In this document: one piece after another, positions 51,372 through 62,023 of the stretch
Numbering within the stretch: the first letter of the stretch is position 1
Layout of the letters: every line of letters starts with the position of its first letter
Origin: Pleurocapsa sp. PCC 7319
Lineage (GTDB): Bacteria > Cyanobacteriota > Cyanobacteriia > Cyanobacteriales > Xenococcaceae
NCBI RefSeq assembly: GCF_000332195.1
Contig: NZ_KB235922.1
Location: forward strand, 4,189,322 to 4,253,321
Direction of reading: 5' to 3'
DNA: 64,000 nt
Position numbers and translations under genes: made by a program
Notes under the pieces: generated by a model
What the model was told of the DNA's origin: nothing
Databases searched by the model: none
The model's input: the letters and a program-made list of their open reading frames with translations, nothing else

Positions 51372-53150
51372 TTAGATACCTCTTGCTTCTTTTAATTGCC
51401 ATTTTTCGTTTTCTTGTATTTCTAATACCAAACGATGGTAGTCCAATAAACTCGGACGATGACCCACACTGACAAAAGTAGTTTGAGTTTTCTTCAGATG
51501 TTGATACAGACTAGCTTCATTAGCAATATCTAAAGCACTAGTTGCCTCGTCAAGAATCACATAATGAGGTTTATTAATTAAAATCCTGGCGAATGCTAAT
51601 CTTTGCTGTTCTCCCAAGGATAAAGTATCAGCCCAATCTTGTTCCACATCCAAACCTCCCGAACGATTGGCTAAATCAGGTAAGTTAACTGCATCTAGGG
51701 CATAATAAAGTTCGATATCAGAAATTTCTAAGTCATCGTGAGGATAAGTAAGTTGACTACGAAGAGTCCCTAGGATCATGTAGGGTTTTTGAGGTAGAAA
51801 GAGCATGTCTGATAAATCAGGGCGATAAATTGACCCCGTACCAGAATTCCACAAACCAGCGATCGCTCGTAAAAGGGAACTTTTCCCGCAACCGCTAGCT
51901 CCCATAATAAGTAAACCTTCCCCTGGGGGTAACTTAACCGATAAATCTTTGACCAAAGTTCTTTGATAGTTGGGCGTTTGTAAAGTGAGATGTTCCAATG
52001 CTAGACGGTTATGAGGAATTGTGGTTATAGTTGGCAAATTATCAGTCAATTGGCGTTGTTTTCTAGCAGTCTGGTCTAAATATTCTTTAAGTAAATAAAG
52101 CCGATCAATTCCAGCGACAAAAGCAGTCCAAAATTGGAAGCGAGAGACAATCACATTGATAGAAAAGAAAAACTGAGCAAAAGCAATCTGAGCTTCACGC
52201 ACTTTCCCCACTTCCACATCTCCTGAAAGAACACTGGGGGCAACAACTACAGCGGGGAGAATATAGGGGATGTTTTCATAGGCACTAGTAAACAGAGTAA
52301 GTATTAAATCTTGCCAGAAAATCAATGAATTGTAGTTATCAAATACCTCTTGAAAGAATTTTTGTAGATTACGACCCTCTTGGGGTTCTCCACGATAAAA
52401 AGCGATTGATTCAGAGTTTTCTCGAATCCGAACTAACCCAAACCGAAAATTAGCTTCTTTTCTCAATTGTTGATAATTAATGGTAACTAGCTTGCGTCCA
52501 AAAATACCAATGGTCATCAAAGTACCAATTGCTGCATAAGCTAATAAAAAAATAATCAGTATTGAAGGAGCAATCTTAGTTATTTCGAGATTAAAAATTT
52601 TGAAGGGACTGGAAAACTCAAAAACGGTTACTTTGGGGGGAATGTTCCAGATTAATGCCGTATAACCAACAATTTGAAAGATAGAATTAAAAATAATTAG
52701 TAAGAAATTCAGAGATTCGGCAGTAAAAGACTTAATATCCTCAGCAATACGCTGGTCTGGGTTATCAACATCCGTATTAAAATTACCCAGTTCATAAAAT
52801 GCGCGATTACCTAAGTAACGACCTAAAAAATCGTAAGTTAGCCATCTACGCCAAAAATTACTCAATCTATCTTGTAAATAACTAGAACTAGCAGCTAGTG
52901 GTGCGTAAATTGCTAAAACAGCTAAAAACATCCAAATTGTTCTTAAAAATCGCTCGCGATCGAGCTTGGTTAAAGCTGAAATCAGATCTCCTTGAAAACG
53001 AGTGATCGACAAAGAAATAAAAGTGTAGCTAAGGGTTAAGAGCAGCAACAATATAAGAATGGTAATCGCGCCCCATTTTTCATTGCCAAACCAGTATGGC
53101 TTGACTAGCCGCCAAAACCGCTTAAAGACTTTTAAGTTAAATCGATTCAT
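51372..53150 (-). CDS. ABC transporter permease/ATPase fusion (SbmA/BacA-like, ABC_membrane_2)
   Basis: 592 residues. The N-terminal membrane domain (about 1-350) is of the ABC_membrane_2/SbmA-BacA type (RFWRLVKPYWFGNEKWGAITILILLLLLTLSYTFISL, and WRRWLTYDFLGRYLGNRAFYEL). The C-terminal nucleotide-binding domain has Walker A GASGCGKSS, signature LSLGEQQRLAFARI and Walker B HYVILDEATSALD. Similar proteins import peptides or cobalamin, or move very long-chain acyl groups; the substrate here is unknown. Confidence 0.85.
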   Translation of the reverse strand: MNRFNLKVFKRFWRLVKPYWFGNEKWGAITILILLLLLTLSYTFISLSITRFQGDLISALTKLDRERFLRTIWMFLAVLAIYAPLAASSSYLQDRLSNFWRRWLTYDFLGRYLGNRAFYELGNFNTDVDNPDQRIAEDIKSFTAESLNFLLIIFNSIFQIVGYTALIWNIPPKVTVFEFSSPFKIFNLEITKIAPSILIIFLLAYAAIGTLMTIGIFGRKLVTINYQQLRKEANFRFGLVRIRENSESIAFYRGEPQEGRNLQKFFQEVFDNYNSLIFWQDLILTLFTSAYENIPYILPAVVVAPSVLSGDVEVGKVREAQIAFAQFFFSINVIVSRFQFWTAFVAGIDRLYLLKEYLDQTARKQRQLTDNLPTITTIPHNRLALEHLTLQTPNYQRTLVKDLSVKLPPGEGLLIMGASGCGKSSLLRAIAGLWNSGTGSIYRPDLSDMLFLPQKPYMILGTLRSQLTYPHDDLEISDIELYYALDAVNLPDLANRSGGLDVEQDWADTLSLGEQQRLAFARILINKPHYVILDEATSALDIANEASLYQHLKKTQTTFVSVGHRPSLLDYHRLVLEIQENEKWQLKEARGI

Positions 53151-53202
53151 TTCGTTTTTCTTTACTATATGAACAATGTCCGGTAATTAGCTTAAAAAGA
53201 AT

Positions 53203-53694
53203 TTACGCTTGAGCTTGAAAAGCTTCTGAGCTAATTATGTAATCCAATAAACCCGCACAAGCATCCAATAGTAAATCAATTACATGATCAAAACCATCTT
53301 GACCACCATAATAGGGATCGGGAACTTCTTGGTCAGTTTTATGATTAGCAAAGTGACACATTAGAAATACTTTGTCCTCATACTTTCCTTCTCGATCAAA
53401 ATACAAAATATCCTGGTAATTTTCTCGATCCATGGCTAAAATCAGGTCAAACCGTTGCAAATCTGAAGGAGTTAGTTTGCGAGATTTTCCTTTTAACTCA
53501 ATTCCTCGTTTGCTGGCAGCAGAAGTCATACGACGGTCTGGTGCGGCGCCAATATGATATCCCGAAGTTCCTGCTGAATCACAGGTAATTTGGTCTTCCA
53601 AGCCAGCTTCTTGAATAAGATGATTCATAATATTTTCAGCTGATGGAGAACGACAAATATTACCCAAACAAACAAATAGTAATTTATAGGTCAT
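53203..53694 (-). CDS. Low-molecular-weight protein tyrosine phosphatase
   Basis: 163 residues. The P-loop with the catalytic Cys is FVCLGNICRSPSAENIM at the N-terminus. The general acid Asp is in VPDPYYGGQDGFDHV. In cyanobacteria such phosphatases can act on bacterial tyrosine kinases that control polysaccharide export. It is upstream of the ABC gene on the same strand (about 50 bases), possibly co-transcribed. Confidence 0.92.
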   Translation of the reverse strand: MTYKLLFVCLGNICRSPSAENIMNHLIQEAGLEDQITCDSAGTSGYHIGAAPDRRMTSAASKRGIELKGKSRKLTPSDLQRFDLILAMDRENYQDILYFDREGKYEDKVFLMCHFANHKTDQEVPDPYYGGQDGFDHVIDLLLDACAGLLDYIISSEAFQAQA

Positions 53695-53990
53695 GAATAA
53701 CTAAAAATAAATTAGAAGTCTACTACGTAATTATAATTTTGCCGATTTTACTAAGTTACGATTACCACAATGTAATGTTGACACAATTAGCAACCAAAAC
53801 TGATAAGAGCTCTCAAGCTATAGATAGATTAAGGATTTTAGTGTACCTGGTAATATTCATTACGTAAATGTACCACAGAGTATGCAGTACAAAATATCAA
53901 GGGGCTGGAGCACGGCATTAATTATTTGTAATTCTTATATATTTGTATTTATTTTTATCTTTTACTAATTAAAGATAGGGAAGTAGTTTT

Positions 53991-55409
53991 ATGTTTAAGT
54001 CTAGAACGAGAGAACGTCGAATTTTTACTAATCGTCAACGAATACGTCGTCGGTCTTCGGGTCTATGGGTGCTTGTTTCCATCGCTCTTATTTTATTGGT
54101 ATCGGAACTTCTAGTTCGCATTTTTATCGATCTTTCAGGAAATAAAAGAGAATTTTCTCAGGCTCAGACTGGCTCAGAGATAACCGATGCCTATAATTTA
54201 AAGTTTGTCACTGATAAATCTTCCTCGAACCAAGATCCTAAAAACCAAAGTCAACTTAAAGCTCAACCTAGTCTAGCAGTTGGATATCGACTATTAGGTA
54301 ATCAAGAACATAAATATTGGCAAATCAACGAGCAAGGTTTCCGCGATCGCGATCCTGTTCCCGCAACTAAACCTAAAAACGAAATTAGAATCTTTTTGTT
54401 AGGTGGCTCAACGGCTTTTGGTTATGGTAGCTCTAGTAATGAAGCCACCATTAGTGAACAACTAGAAACTCGCTTCCAACAACGTCTTCAACAACAGAAA
54501 AGTTCGCCCCAACTCTACAAACCCGATCTACTCTCTTTTGAACCGCAAAAAAAACAAAAACAGTTGGCTAAACCATCAAAAATAAAGCCTGGTAATTATC
54601 GTGTAATTAATGCTGCCGTTCCTGGTTATACTTCGGGTAATGAATTAGCCCAAGTGGCTTTACAGCTCCTCAAATTCAAACCTGATTTGATGGTTGTGTT
54701 AGATGGTTATGGAGATTTAATGCTTCCTAGCACAGAAGAAGCAACTCAAGTTCCTTTAATTAAACAGTATCTCGATAATCAGCAGACTGATTTTGCTAGC
54801 TATGTATCCCAAATACTTAAACCTCTAGAACAGAAAAGCTATCTGGTCAAAATATTGCAAGATGGTTGGTTAAATGCCGATAAATCCGACAAAAAAGCTA
54901 ATTTTTTCCTCAATGAACAAACTTCAAACCTAGTTCTCCATCTACCGCCAAATGAAACGGAATTACAAAAGCGAGTGGATCGTTATATCAGTCATCAAAA
55001 ACAAATTCTTAATTTAAGTGCAGCTGCGCAAATTCCCTTAGTAGTGGCAATCCAACCAGAAATTACTGGACGTAATCCTAGCCAATTAACTGAGACTGAA
55101 GGCGAAATTGCCACCCAACTGGGTAGAACTTATATCCAACAGGTTAAAGCTAGCTATCCCGCTTTTACCCAAGCGAATCGGCAACTTGCTCAAGCTTTTC
55201 CTCAAAACATCAAAGCAGTTGATTTATATCAACTTACTGAGCAATATCCTTCTCCTACCTTTATCGATCCAATTCACCTGCAAGATGCAGCCAACCAAAA
55301 AGTTGCCGAACAACTTTACTATGCCATTGCTAGTTTCCCGAAAATGCAAGTTGTTCCTGCTCAGGCAGCACCACCAAAGCCGATAAACCCAACTCAGTAT
55401 CTTAACTAA
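53991..55409 (+). CDS. Membrane-anchored SGNH/GDSL hydrolase-like protein
   Basis: 472 residues. A basic N-terminus (RTRERRIFTNRQRIRRRSS) and one helix (LWVLVSIALILLVSELLVRIFI) anchor it, with the rest outside the membrane. The catalytic Ser block is RIFLLGGSTAFGYG. The Asn-block position reads LDGYGDLML, lacking the typical GxND, and the Asp-His pair is in FIDPIHLQDAANQKVA. It is probably an esterase or acyltransferase acting on envelope polysaccharides. It ends 8 bases inside the convergent CCA-enzyme gene. Confidence 0.75.
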   Translation: MFKSRTRERRIFTNRQRIRRRSSGLWVLVSIALILLVSELLVRIFIDLSGNKREFSQAQTGSEITDAYNLKFVTDKSSSNQDPKNQSQLKAQPSLAVGYRLLGNQEHKYWQINEQGFRDRDPVPATKPKNEIRIFLLGGSTAFGYGSSSNEATISEQLETRFQQRLQQQKSSPQLYKPDLLSFEPQKKQKQLAKPSKIKPGNYRVINAAVPGYTSGNELAQVALQLLKFKPDLMVVLDGYGDLMLPSTEEATQVPLIKQYLDNQQTDFASYVSQILKPLEQKSYLVKILQDGWLNADKSDKKANFFLNEQTSNLVLHLPPNETELQKRVDRYISHQKQILNLSAAAQIPLVVAIQPEITGRNPSQLTETEGEIATQLGRTYIQQVKASYPAFTQANRQLAQAFPQNIKAVDLYQLTEQYPSPTFIDPIHLQDAANQKVAEQLYYAIASFPKMQVVPAQAAPPKPINPTQYLN

Positions 55410-58110
55410 ATTTAGTTAGAACATACTTTTCCGCAGTAGGGCGATCGCTTATTTTGCTATCAAGAGTAGCAGCTAAAACATCATCCAAAATTTGTTTGTA
55501 CAACGGTCCTGGTGGAAAACCTAAAGTTTTTAAATTATTACCATCTAGTAAGGGTTTAACTTGAGAAAAGTTGGTAATATATTGCCAAACAAGACGGCGA
55601 GTATGTTTATCGCTTCTGGCTGCAAACAGAATTAATCCCCCAGGTTTGTAAGAACGTAAAAGCTGATAAATTTGACTAGGACATTGACACTGGGGTAACT
55701 TCGTTCTGATTTTTGTTTCTAATGTTTCTAGCTGTTGTAGTCTTTGTAGACTATCTTTTGGTAACTGAAGTTTCTGAGCGACTTCAATTCTGACTTGAGG
55801 TGCTAAGTGAGCAATTAGGGTCTCCAGTCTAATCAACCATCGTTGTTCATCGGGTTGAGCTTCGAGATAACGCAACCACCGAGAGACACAATGTATCTGC
55901 CATTCTAAAACTGGTGTCAGAATTAAATCTTGATGTAAACAACTTAGAGCATTTAACTTGGCTAGTAATTTTAAAGCAGGTTTCCAGTAATTAGCTTGCA
56001 AGATATATTTTAATTCCCCTCGTAATCTGGTAGTGAGAGCAGGAGCTTGGCGATCGCTAATGCGGAGTTGCTCGTAGACACCGCTTTTAATGGCATAGTG
56101 GATGAATTCTTCTGTCTGAGGTTCAATCATAAAACCTAAGCGTACGGCAAATCTCACTGCCCGAAAAATCCGGGTGGGATCTTCAATAAAACTATTGGCA
56201 TGAAGCACCCGAATCTGACGAGAACGTAAATCTAATAAACCACCAAAAAAGTCTAATAAGTCTCCTTTACGGGAAAATTCTCCTCTTCGTGGTGGAGTCA
56301 AACGTACTGCTAAAGCATTGATCGTAAAATCTCGCCGATATAAATCCTGACGAATGGAACTAGCTTCTACCTGAGGGTTTGCCGCGGGATAGGGATAAAA
56401 TTCTGTGCGAGCAGTGGCAATATCAATTAGAAGATTGCCTAATACTGAATCTTTATGCCAAGATAAGGCTGCTGTCTGAAACTCCCCGTGGATCGAAACG
56501 TTTACCTCAGGATGCATAGCTTGAATTGTCTCAGCTAATTCTACCCCTGCTCGCTCATCATGAGAATGATGATAGCCATCAACCACTAAATCAATATCCT
56601 GCAAGAGTAAGGGATCGCCGTCCTCAGTCAACAGAATATCTCTGACTCCTCCTCCCACAAGATAGAGATTCCAACCTCTTTGTTGCGCTGCGTTTGTAAC
56701 TTCCTGCAACAGTTGCCAGATAATAGGTTCCAATCGGTTTTGTAGAGTAGGTAATAGCTGGGAAGTTAAAGTGATTTTGGCGGTCGTATCGGTTTGAACT
56801 TCGTGACGCTGATTATGTAGCTGACGTAAAACATCGGTACGAGTCACAATGCCAATTAATTCTCCCTTTTTTAAGACAGGCAATCTTCCTACGTCATAAG
56901 TCACCATTAAAGACTCTATTTCAGGTAAAGGTGTCTCAGGTGAAATAGTTTTGAGATTATGACTCATATAACCCTTGACGGGAGCATGAGCAAAGCCATG
57001 ATGTAAGGCTAAGTCCAGATCGCGACGGGAAATAATTCCCACTAAACTGCCGCTCTCGTCAACAACAGATAATCCCGAATGACCATAGCGAAATAAAATT
57101 CTTTGTGCTTGTTCAATCGTTGTATCAGGGCGAATAGTTCTGACAGGAGAAGACATCAAGTCTCTGGCAGTTGGGGGATGGGGAATTTGTGACTCTAGCT
57201 GAGTTAATAACTGTTGAAATATCTGTTCGGGAATATCTGTTTGGAGAGACATTGAAGCTGCTTGAGCATGACCACCACCACCAAAAGGAGCAAATAGCTG
57301 ATTAAGATTAGTCTCTGCCAAACGCGATCGCCCGATTACTACTAATTTAGGACTCTTGCTTTTTTGATACTGATGACCCAATAAAAACACATCACTTTCC
57401 GTGAGGTCAATTAATCTAGCTGCCAAAGCAGATAAACCGCTCACAAATTTCTCGGTCTTGAACAACACGGAAGCAACACTATAGCCTTGAACAGTAGTTC
57501 GTTCCAGGTTATCCAACGCTTCTTTGAGCAAATCTTGCAACTGAGTTGATAAACCTGGTTCAACATATTCGGCGATCATCGTCACATTTGCCCCCTGTTC
57601 CATCAACCAAGCAAGTGCTCTGGCATCACGAGAAGTAGTTTGGTCAAAAGTCAGCGAACCTGTATCCACATGAATTCCCAAAGCCATCGCAGTAGCTTCA
57701 AAAGCCGTTAAGGCAATATTTTTTTCCTGGAGCAATTCCGTGATGTAGGTTGTAATTGCTCCCAGTGCTTCAGTATAAAGTTTAGTTACGGGAATATCTG
57801 ACTGGAGGTCTACATGATGATCGTAAACTTCAATTTGATTCACGTTGGGCAAATCCAACCAGTCCGCAGCTTGTCCCAGGCGATCGCTTTTTTGGGTATC
57901 CACAATATAAATACAGGCGATCGCCTCAGGGGTAATACTACGCATTTCGGCAAAGGCAAATTCGTCACGATATAACGCCAAAAAATTTTTTACCGCAGGA
58001 TGTGCCCCTCCCGTTAAGACAATTTTTGTCCCTTTTTTGAGACGAGATAGACCAATCGCTGAACCCAAAGCATCAAAGTCTACGGTTTGGTGACAGAGAA
58101 TTATATCCAT
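55402..58110 (-). CDS. DHH-CBS-CBS-tRNA nucleotidyltransferase fusion protein
   Basis: 902 residues in three modules. 1) DHH/DHHA1 phosphoesterase-type domain (about 1-310), with VDFDALGSA, VDTQKSD and VYDHHVD, and the DHHA1 GGGGHAQAAS. 2) Two CBS domains (about 315-435): MSSPVRTIRPDTTIEQAQ and ISRRDLDLALHHG, which can bind adenine nucleotides. 3) Class II tRNA nucleotidyltransferase head (LYLVGGGVRDILL, DIDLVVDG, RRDFTINALAV, DPTRIFRAVRFA) and neck/body. It adds C or A residues to tRNA 3' ends. This architecture is known from cyanobacteria and related phyla. Confidence 0.9.
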   Translation of the reverse strand: MDIILCHQTVDFDALGSAIGLSRLKKGTKIVLTGGAHPAVKNFLALYRDEFAFAEMRSITPEAIACIYIVDTQKSDRLGQAADWLDLPNVNQIEVYDHHVDLQSDIPVTKLYTEALGAITTYITELLQEKNIALTAFEATAMALGIHVDTGSLTFDQTTSRDARALAWLMEQGANVTMIAEYVEPGLSTQLQDLLKEALDNLERTTVQGYSVASVLFKTEKFVSGLSALAARLIDLTESDVFLLGHQYQKSKSPKLVVIGRSRLAETNLNQLFAPFGGGGHAQAASMSLQTDIPEQIFQQLLTQLESQIPHPPTARDLMSSPVRTIRPDTTIEQAQRILFRYGHSGLSVVDESGSLVGIISRRDLDLALHHGFAHAPVKGYMSHNLKTISPETPLPEIESLMVTYDVGRLPVLKKGELIGIVTRTDVLRQLHNQRHEVQTDTTAKITLTSQLLPTLQNRLEPIIWQLLQEVTNAAQQRGWNLYLVGGGVRDILLTEDGDPLLLQDIDLVVDGYHHSHDERAGVELAETIQAMHPEVNVSIHGEFQTAALSWHKDSVLGNLLIDIATARTEFYPYPAANPQVEASSIRQDLYRRDFTINALAVRLTPPRRGEFSRKGDLLDFFGGLLDLRSRQIRVLHANSFIEDPTRIFRAVRFAVRLGFMIEPQTEEFIHYAIKSGVYEQLRISDRQAPALTTRLRGELKYILQANYWKPALKLLAKLNALSCLHQDLILTPVLEWQIHCVSRWLRYLEAQPDEQRWLIRLETLIAHLAPQVRIEVAQKLQLPKDSLQRLQQLETLETKIRTKLPQCQCPSQIYQLLRSYKPGGLILFAARSDKHTRRLVWQYITNFSQVKPLLDGNNLKTLGFPPGPLYKQILDDVLAATLDSKISDRPTAEKYVLTKFS

Positions 58111-58453
58111 TATTCAAATATAAATTTTATTTTAAATTCACGGAAAGCACTTTGAAGCATTAAACACAAATTAGCAAAATTTCCCTGTTGATTTTTGTAA
58201 ATAAATACAATACAATCAAACTTCAATTGATAAATACCATTAATGAGCTTAGTTTAGAGGAAATTTCAAGTTGTCCTTGCTGTTTACTTGATAGGAATAA
58301 TTTATAGTTCGAAGTTAGGGCAAATAGAGTAAATCAAGCAAAATAGATAACTCAGCATTGAGAAAAGTATCCGATTTTCACTTTAGGGACAGAGAAAGTA
58401 GGATAATTTATTTAAGAAAGAATAGACGATCTGATATAAGAGAATACGGCAGT
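58111..58453. other. Intergenic region upstream of dxs
   Basis: 343 AT-rich bases with divergent promoters. No gene or repeat is seen. The open frame before the chosen dxs start (58358-58453) is basic and not Dxs-like. Confidence 0.5.
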
Positions 58454-60370
58454 ATGCATTTAAGCGAAATAACTCATCCTAATCAGTTGCACGGCTTATC
58501 ACTCCGACAACTCGAGGATATCGCCCGCCAAATAAGAGAAAAACATTTACAAACAGTTGCCACCAGTGGAGGTCATTTAGGTCCAGGATTAGGGGTAGTA
58601 GAATTAACTATTGCTTTGTATCAAACTCTAGATTTAGACCGCGATAAAGTTATTTGGGATGTGGGGCATCAAGCCTATCCCCATAAATTACTCACCGGTA
58701 GATATGGGAAGTTTGATACTTTACGGCAAAAAGATGGTGTCGCTGGCTATTTGAAAAGAAGTGAAAATAAGTTTGACCACTTTGGTGCCGGGCACGCCTC
58801 GACGAGTATTTCCGCCGCCTTAGGAATGGCATTAGGTAGAGATGCTAGGGGAGAAGATTTTAAATGTGTGGCTGTAATTGGGGATGGTGCTCTAACTGGA
58901 GGTATGGCACTAGAAGCAATTAATCATGCGGGACATTTACCAAATACGAACCTTCTCGTAGTATTAAACGATAATGAGATGTCTATATCTCCCAATGTGG
59001 GAGCAATTTCTCGCTATCTCAATAAGGTTCGTCTATCAGACCCCATACAGTTTATCTCCGATAACTTAGAAGAACAGTTTAAACAATTGCCTTTCTTAGG
59101 TGAATCTCTAACTCCAGAAATGGAACGAGTTAAAGAAGGAATGAAACGTCTGGCTGTTCCCAAGGTAGGTGCAGTAATTGAAGAATTAGGATTTAAATAT
59201 TTTGGTCCAATTGACGGTCATAACCTCCAGGAATTGATCTCTACTTTTAAACAGGCGCACAAAGTTCCAGGTCCAGTACTAGTTCATGTGGCAACGGTTA
59301 AGGGTAAAGGGTACGCGATCGCCGAAAAAGACCAAGTAAGCTATCATGCTCAAAGTCCTTTTAATCTGGCTACGGGGAAAGGTATTCCTGCTACCAAACC
59401 CAAACCTCCCAAATACAGTAAGGTATTCGCCGATACCCTAACTACTTTGGCAGAAAACGATTCTAAAATAATCGGCATTACTGCCGCTATGGCAACAGGT
59501 ACAGGTTTAAACATTTTACAGCGCAAACTACCCAAACAGTATATTGACGTTGGTATTGCTGAACAACACGCAGTTACTCTAGCAGCGGGTATGGCTTGCG
59601 AAGGGATGAAACCTGTAGCAGCAATCTATTCCACTTTCTTGCAACGGGCATACGACCAGATTATTCATGATATCTGTATCCAAAAACTTCCTGTTTTCTT
59701 CTGTTTAGATCGTGCAGGTATTGTGGGAGCTGATGGTCCAACCCACCAAGGAATGTATGATATCGCTTATTTACGCTGTATTCCCAATATTGTGGTCATG
59801 GCACCCAAAGACGAAGCCGAATTACAGCAGATGGTAGTTACAGGCATTAACTATCAAAATGGTGCGATCGCCATGCGTTATCCACGGGGGAATGGTGTTG
59901 GTGTTCCTCTAATGGAAGAAGGTTGGGAACCCATTGAAATTGGCAAAGGAGAAATACTGCGTCGTGGAGACGATCTGTTATTAGTCGGTTATGGTACTCA
60001 AGTATATCCAGCTTTACAGGTAGCAGAAATCCTAAATGAACACGGTGTCAATGCAACGGTAATCAATGCTCGCTTCGTTAAGCCCCTAGATACAGAATTA
60101 ATCGTCCCCTTGGCGAAACGCATTGGTAAAGTCGTTACCGTTGAAGAAGGATGTCTGATGGGTGGTTTTGGTTCAGCAGTTCTAGAAGCTCTACAGGAGC
60201 ATGATGTTCAGGTGCCAGTAAAACGTTTTGGTGTCCCAGACATTTTAGTTGACCATGCTACTCCAGCTCAATCAAAAGCTAGCTTGGGTTTAAATAGCTC
60301 TCAGATGGCAGAAAGTATTTTGAAAACATTTTTTGCTAGCCAAGATAGAGAACCCTCTGTAATTAAATAA
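58454..60370 (+). CDS. dxs: 1-deoxy-D-xylulose-5-phosphate synthase
   Basis: 638 residues from the ATG at 58454 ([28 protein letters not shown]), which gives the normal family start. First step of the MEP isoprenoid pathway: pyruvate + glyceraldehyde-3-phosphate, thiamine diphosphate-dependent. TPP/Mg motif [44 protein letters not shown]; pyrimidine domain with [22 protein letters not shown]. It feeds carotenoid, phytol and quinone synthesis. Confidence 0.97.
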   Translation: MHLSEITHPNQLHGLSLRQLEDIARQIREKHLQTVATSGGHLGPGLGVVELTIALYQTLDLDRDKVIWDVGHQAYPHKLLTGRYGKFDTLRQKDGVAGYLKRSENKFDHFGAGHASTSISAALGMALGRDARGEDFKCVAVIGDGALTGGMALEAINHAGHLPNTNLLVVLNDNEMSISPNVGAISRYLNKVRLSDPIQFISDNLEEQFKQLPFLGESLTPEMERVKEGMKRLAVPKVGAVIEELGFKYFGPIDGHNLQELISTFKQAHKVPGPVLVHVATVKGKGYAIAEKDQVSYHAQSPFNLATGKGIPATKPKPPKYSKVFADTLTTLAENDSKIIGITAAMATGTGLNILQRKLPKQYIDVGIAEQHAVTLAAGMACEGMKPVAAIYSTFLQRAYDQIIHDICIQKLPVFFCLDRAGIVGADGPTHQGMYDIAYLRCIPNIVVMAPKDEAELQQMVVTGINYQNGAIAMRYPRGNGVGVPLMEEGWEPIEIGKGEILRRGDDLLLVGYGTQVYPALQVAEILNEHGVNATVINARFVKPLDTELIVPLAKRIGKVVTVEEGCLMGGFGSAVLEALQEHDVQVPVKRFGVPDILVDHATPAQSKASLGLNSSQMAESILKTFFASQDREPSVIK

Positions 60371-60692
60371 CTGAGGTTAATTTGATTCAGTCAGTAAAAT
60401 ATTATGACAATACATAAAGTGGCACTGGCAAAGATGCATCATCCTGTTGTTACCTCTATATTATTAATTGTGTGTGAGGAGTAAGTGTAAGAGAGAAAGG
60501 TTTTGGGGTCGAAACACGGCAAGACTCCCAAAACCTTTTTCATTTTTTAGCTTAGAATTTATCCAGCAATTGTTTTGCCATCCTTTTCAGTTCAACCTTT
60601 GACTATTCATATATTCATAATTTAGATTTCAACGAATGAAATAAAGAGTTACTGGCTTGAGGTCTTAAGATAGCAAGGCATATTTATTAACT
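60371..60692. other. Intergenic region after dxs
   Basis: 322 bases containing the dxs terminator at 60496-60542. Nothing else is supported. The heptad-like and T-rich stretches downstream probably carry the glycosyltransferase promoter. Confidence 0.5.
60496..60542 (+). terminator. Rho-independent terminator of dxs
   Basis: A long stem AAAGGTTTTGGG / CCCAAAACCTTT (60496-60538 with a loop of about 20 bases) is followed by TTTTTC and more T's. It is about 125 bases past the dxs stop. Confidence 0.75.
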
Positions 60693-61844
60693 ATGGCAAA
60701 TGATTTATCTCTCATAGATGCAAATCAACAATCCCGCATCCTGATTATTTCGGTGCGGGGATTTCGTTTTCAGGTAGCTAATTGTTGTATTTATGAGTTT
60801 GAAGATTTACTTTGTGGTCTAGAGCAAGCTAAATTATACGCTCCAACCAGTGATTTTGATTGGGCGAGAAAGATCTATCGGTTAGCTAAATATCCAAGTC
60901 ATTCAGATCGTTTGGCTAGTTTAATTGCACCTTTTCCTCAAGAAATATCTTTAGACCATGAATACGATTTGATATTTGCCATTATGGATAATCCTTGGCA
61001 GATGCACTTACTGGAGTCGATCAAAGGTTGGCGAGACCAGTGTCGTCATAAGGCTTGTTTTATTGTGGAGGTTTGGCAGCCAGATTTGAGTAACTGGCGA
61101 TTGCTAGAAGAACCTTTTAAAAACTTCGATCACATTTTTTTGGGAGTTAATCACTGTACGCAACAATTAGCCGAATTAGTCGATCGTCCCTGTACATATC
61201 TTCCTCTAGCAGTGGATACGCTTCGGTTTTGTCCTTATCCTGAGCCGATTCAACGTTCTATTGATGTCTGTAATATCGGTCGTCGTTCTGCCCAAATTCA
61301 CGAGCCTTTATTCCAACGTAGTCGGGAACAAAACTTTTTTTACTATTACGATACGCTCAGAAAGCAAAAGTTAGAAATCGAGAATCATCTAGAACATCGT
61401 TGCTTGCTGGCTAGTTTATTGCAACGTAGTCGTTATACGATCAACTATTTCGCTAAATTCAATGCCCCAGAAGAAACAGGCGGTACCGAGGAAATTGGTT
61501 CTCGCTTTTTTGAAAGTGCGGCAGCGGGAACTGTCATGATTGGTATGCCTCCGAGGGGAGATATTTTTCCGAAGTATTTTGATTGGACAGATGCCATAGT
61601 TAAAGTCGATCTCAATCAAGAAAATATCATAGATGTGATCGACCAACTCGATTCTCAACCAGAAAGGTTAGCTCAAATAAGTCGCAACAATATTGCTAAT
61701 TCTTTGCTTAAACACGATTGGGTTTATCGCTGGCGTGACATACTAGCTACCTTTAACCTGGAAGTAACTCCTGCCATTTTAGAGCGAGAACAAGTTTTAC
61801 AACAGCTAGCTCAGAGTATTCAGACTGAAACTGCTATCCTCTAA
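60693..61844 (+). CDS. CgeB-like glycosyltransferase
   Basis: 383 residues, GT-B-like. The N-terminal half binds an unknown acceptor. The C-terminal half carries SIDVCNIGRRSAQIH, SRYTINYFAKFNAPEETGGTEEIGSRFFESAAAGTVMIGMPPRGDIF and a final helix region, as in the CgeB/Glyco_trans_1_2 family. It has no transmembrane segment. It probably modifies an envelope or cell-surface glycan; donor and acceptor are unknown. Confidence 0.8.
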   Translation: MANDLSLIDANQQSRILIISVRGFRFQVANCCIYEFEDLLCGLEQAKLYAPTSDFDWARKIYRLAKYPSHSDRLASLIAPFPQEISLDHEYDLIFAIMDNPWQMHLLESIKGWRDQCRHKACFIVEVWQPDLSNWRLLEEPFKNFDHIFLGVNHCTQQLAELVDRPCTYLPLAVDTLRFCPYPEPIQRSIDVCNIGRRSAQIHEPLFQRSREQNFFYYYDTLRKQKLEIENHLEHRCLLASLLQRSRYTINYFAKFNAPEETGGTEEIGSRFFESAAAGTVMIGMPPRGDIFPKYFDWTDAIVKVDLNQENIIDVIDQLDSQPERLAQISRNNIANSLLKHDWVYRWRDILATFNLEVTPAILEREQVLQQLAQSIQTETAIL

Positions 61845-61881
61845 TGGTTATTTCTCTTTTTGACTAAGATATATCTTGCTA

Positions 61882-61909
61882 TTGTTAGCTATCAGCTATC
61901 AGCTATCAG
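61882..61909 (+). repeat. Heptamer array (CTATCAG x3)
   Basis: Three CTATCAG units (61889-61909) immediately flank the left end of MITE-like copy 2; the right flank carries a related ATCAGCTA. Confidence 0.7.
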
Positions 61910-61910
61910 C

Positions 61911-62023
61911 TATAGCAATACGGACTTAGATTAGGATACTTATTACTCATTACTCATTACTCATTACTTATTACTTACGAGCAATCAAGTAAACTTGTCC
62001 TAATACAACTTTGTACGGCTATA
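61911..62023. repeat. MITE-like element, copy 2 (113 bp, intact)
   Basis: Termini at 61911-61938 (TATAGC-N2-TAC-N9-TTAGGATA) and 61996-62023 (inverted TATAGC-N2-TAC-N9-TTAGGACA). The interior is a heptamer array, TTACTCA x3 and TTACTTA x2 (61943-61977). It carries no coding sequence. The right edge touches the stop codon of the acyltransferase gene. Confidence 0.85.

Noticed and set aside
60476-60490. GTGTGTGAGGAGT, whose complement resembles the ACTCCTCACAC core of the cyanobacterial sRNA Yfr1 (minus strand)
   Set aside because: On the minus strand the core is not followed by the terminator hairpin expected for Yfr1 and no 5' hairpin is correctly placed. The nearby stem is better explained as the dxs terminator on the plus strand.
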